6,192 nucleotides of DNA from assembly GCA_035540955.1 (NCBI GenBank), contig DATLFP010000103.1:1-6192 (forward strand), written 5' to 3'. Position 1 is the first letter of the stretch. Each line of letters starts with the position of its first letter. Position numbers and translations under genes: made by a program. Shown here one piece after another: positions 4,679-6,192 of the stretch. The notes beneath the pieces were generated by a model that was not told the DNA's origin, ran no database searches, and worked only from the letters and a program-made list of their open reading frames with translations. This stretch comes from DATLFP01 sp035540955 (GTDB lineage Bacteria; Actinomycetota; Acidimicrobiia; Acidimicrobiales; CADCSY01).

Positions 4679-6192
4679 GTGACGATCGAGGGACACGGCG
4701 GGGAGCTGGCGCTCGCCGCGCTGCAGCAGCACGGGGTCAACGAGCTCTTCACGCTGTCGGGGGGCCACATCTTCCCCTTCTACGACGCGGCGGTGAAGGC
4801 CGGGGTCCGCATCGTCGACGTCCGCCACGAGCAGACGGCGACCTTCGCGGCCGAGGGCATGGCCAAGCTGACCCGCCGGCCGGGGGTGGCCGTGCTGACC
4901 GCCGGACCGGGCGTGACCAACGGGATGAGCGCCATCGCCACCGCGTCGTTCAACGGCGCCCCCGTGATCGTGCTCGCCGGCCGGGCCGGGCAGGCCCGCT
5001 GGGGCGCCGGTTCGCTGCAGGAGATCGACCACGTGCCGTTCGTGGCGCCGCTCGTGAAGCGGGCCATGACCGTCACCGATCCCTCGTCGATCCCGGCCGA
5101 CGTGAACGACGCCGTGCTGGCCGCCATCACCCCGCACCGCGGCCCGGTGTTCGTCGACTTCCCGATCGACGTGGTGTTCGCCCCCGGCAAGGCCGAGCGG
5201 CCCGACGCCACGCCGCCCGCCGCGAGAGAGCCCGATCCCGACGCCGTGGCCCGGGCCGCGGCCGTCATCGCCCGGGCCCAGCGCCCGGCCCTCGTCGTCG
5301 GGTCCGACGTGTACTGGGCCCGCGGCGAGCACGCCCTGCGGGCGGCGGCCGAGGCGCTGCGGGTGCCGGTGTTCATGAACGGCATGGGCCGGGGGCTGCT
5401 GCCGCCCGACCACGAGCTGGCGTTCAACCGCACGCGGGGCCTGCTCAAGGACGAGGCCGACGCGGTGATCGTGGCCGGCACACCCCTCGACTTCCGGCTG
5501 CGCTTCGGCCGCTACGGCGACGCCGAGGTCGTGCACCTGGTCGACGCCCCCGAGCAGGTGGCCACCCACGTCGAGCCCGCCGTCACCGTCGTCGGCGACC
5601 TGGCCCGCACCTTCGAGCTGCTCGCCGAGCACGGCGGCGGGGGGGATCACCGCGACTGGATCGAGCGCCTGCGGCGCGACGAGGACGCCGGCCGGGCCGC
5701 CGACCGCGCCCTGCTCGCCGACGACAGCGACCCCATCCACCCGGCCCGCATCTACGGCGAGGTGGGCAAGCGCCTCGAGCGCGACGCCATCGTCGTGTGC
5801 GACGGGGGCGACTTCGCGTCCTACGCCGGCAAGTTCGTCGACGTGTGGCAGCCCGGCGGGTGGCTCGACACCGGCCCCTACGGCTGCCTCGGGAGCGGCC
5901 CCGGTCACGCCATCGCCGCCCGCGTCGCCCACCCCGACCGCCAGATCGTGATGTTCATGGGCGACGGCGCGTTCGGCTTCGCCGGGATGGACTTCGACAC
6001 GATGGTCCGCCACGACCTCCCGGTCGTCGCCGTCATCGGCAACAACGGGATCTGGGGGCTCGAGAAGCACCCCATGCAGGCCATCTACGGCTACGACGTG
6101 GCCGCCGACCTCCAGCCCGGGTGCCGCTACGACAAGGTCGTGGAGGCGCTCGGCGGCGCCGGCGAGATGGTGGAGCGCCCGGCCGACATCGG
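4679..6192 (+). CDS. TPP-dependent acetolactate synthase-like enzyme (IlvB/IlvG family), 3' end missing
   Basis: 504 codons are present and the gene runs off the right edge; relatives are about 550 residues, so most of it is seen. It is a three-domain TPP enzyme. The N-terminal Pyr domain carries FTLSGGHIF (24-32) and the catalytic glutamate E51 in RHEQTATFAAEG, then LTAGPGVTNGMSA. The middle domain (about 185-320) has the VFMNGMGRGLLPPDH segment typical of FAD-binding or FAD-relic members. The C-terminal PP domain has the TPP/Mg motif from GDG at 428-430 to NN at 455-456, followed by GIWGLEKHPM. From memory it resembles mycobacterial Rv1820 (annotated ilvG) over its whole length, including GSLQEIDHVPFVAP. 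Acetolactate synthases join two pyruvates (or pyruvate and 2-ketobutyrate) for branched-chain amino acids, but for this subgroup that activity is by annotation. 2-hydroxyacyl-CoA lyase/oxalyl-CoA decarboxylase is a related alternative. The start is GTG at 4679, aligned with relatives; a GGAG lies only 2 nt upstream. An in-frame GTG at 4607 would add 24 unconserved residues. Confidence 0.9.
   Translation, partial: MTIEGHGGELALAALQQHGVNELFTLSGGHIFPFYDAAVKAGVRIVDVRHEQTATFAAEGMAKLTRRPGVAVLTAGPGVTNGMSAIATASFNGAPVIVLAGRAGQARWGAGSLQEIDHVPFVAPLVKRAMTVTDPSSIPADVNDAVLAAITPHRGPVFVDFPIDVVFAPGKAERPDATPPAAREPDPDAVARAAAVIARAQRPALVVGSDVYWARGEHALRAAAEALRVPVFMNGMGRGLLPPDHELAFNRTRGLLKDEADAVIVAGTPLDFRLRFGRYGDAEVVHLVDAPEQVATHVEPAVTVVGDLARTFELLAEHGGGGDHRDWIERLRRDEDAGRAADRALLADDSDPIHPARIYGEVGKRLERDAIVVCDGGDFASYAGKFVDVWQPGGWLDTGPYGCLGSGPGHAIAARVAHPDRQIVMFMGDGAFGFAGMDFDTMVRHDLPVVAVIGNNGIWGLEKHPMQAIYGYDVAADLQPGCRYDKVVEALGGAGEMVERPADI

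Noticed and set aside
4570..4770. Upstream extension of the flippase-like frame to an ATG at 4770
   Set aside because: It would run antisense over the start of the TPP-enzyme gene and add about 67 unconserved residues. GTG 4569 directly precedes the first membrane segment and has a fitting -10 element.
4780..5481. Minus-strand open frame of 233 codons antisense to the TPP-enzyme gene
   Set aside because: Ser/Ala/Arg-rich composition without domains; it is a shadow of the well-conserved plus-strand coding sequence.
3620..6070. The PAP2 reading frame stays open on the minus strand far upstream of ATG 3619, through the flippase-like gene and antisense to the TPP-enzyme gene, suggesting a giant fusion protein
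   Set aside because: The upstream part is Arg/Pro/His/Gly-rich low-complexity shadow sequence. PAP2 homology begins at about ATG 3619, where an ATGA overlap with the upstream gene marks the true start.
1..6192. CRISPR arrays, tRNA/rRNA genes, insertion sequences, attachment sites or a defence/mobile system
   Set aside because: No direct-repeat arrays, tRNA-like cloverleafs, transposase or integrase motifs, or terminal inverted repeats were seen. Coding sequence of recognisable families fills nearly the whole window.

Overview
The window is very GC-rich (roughly 70% by eye) and densely packed with coding sequence. GTG starts are common, recognisable Shine-Dalgarno sites are nearly absent, and the best protein resemblances are to actinobacterial families. 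The DXS N-terminus resembles Streptomyces-type DXS, and the acetolactate-synthase-like protein resembles mycobacterial Rv1820/IlvG. I infer a chromosomal segment of an actinomycetote, possibly from a lineage such as Acidimicrobiia. That finer placement is a guess. I see no mobile element, RNA gene, CRISPR array or phage gene.

Layout from left to right. (1) Positions 1-125, minus strand: the first 41 codons of an enoyl-CoA hydratase/isomerase (crotonase) gene that runs off the left edge. (2) 164-2038, minus: a complete dxs, the first enzyme of the MEP isoprenoid pathway. (3) 2066-2857, plus: a complete short-chain dehydrogenase/reductase (SDR), divergent from dxs with only 27 bp between the two start codons. 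(4) 2792-3619, minus: a PAP2-type phosphatase-like membrane protein whose 3' end overlaps the SDR 3' end, tail to tail, by 66 bp. (5) 3616-4569, minus: a flippase-like membrane protein of the UPF0104/LPG_synthase_TM type, joined to the PAP2 gene by an ATGA overlap. (6) 4570-4678: a 109-bp divergent intergenic region with a small inverted repeat. (7) 4679-6192, plus: a thiamine-pyrophosphate (TPP) enzyme, acetolactate-synthase-like, cut by the right edge.

How the genes may work together. The flippase-like and PAP2 genes form a translationally coupled two-gene unit, best read as a membrane-lipid handling pair with unknown substrate. dxs may read into the crotonase gene or be followed by a separate promoter for it. 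The SDR and the TPP enzyme each look singly transcribed from their own side. No shared pathway joins all six genes, so this looks mostly like ordinary core and housekeeping chromosome. The most notable features are architectural. TAnnnT (-10-like) hexamers lie 6-9 nt ahead of four of the five non-coupled starts, suggesting leaderless transcription. The dxs/SDR pair appears to share a symmetric bidirectional -10 element. The convergent PAP2/SDR pair shares coding sequence.
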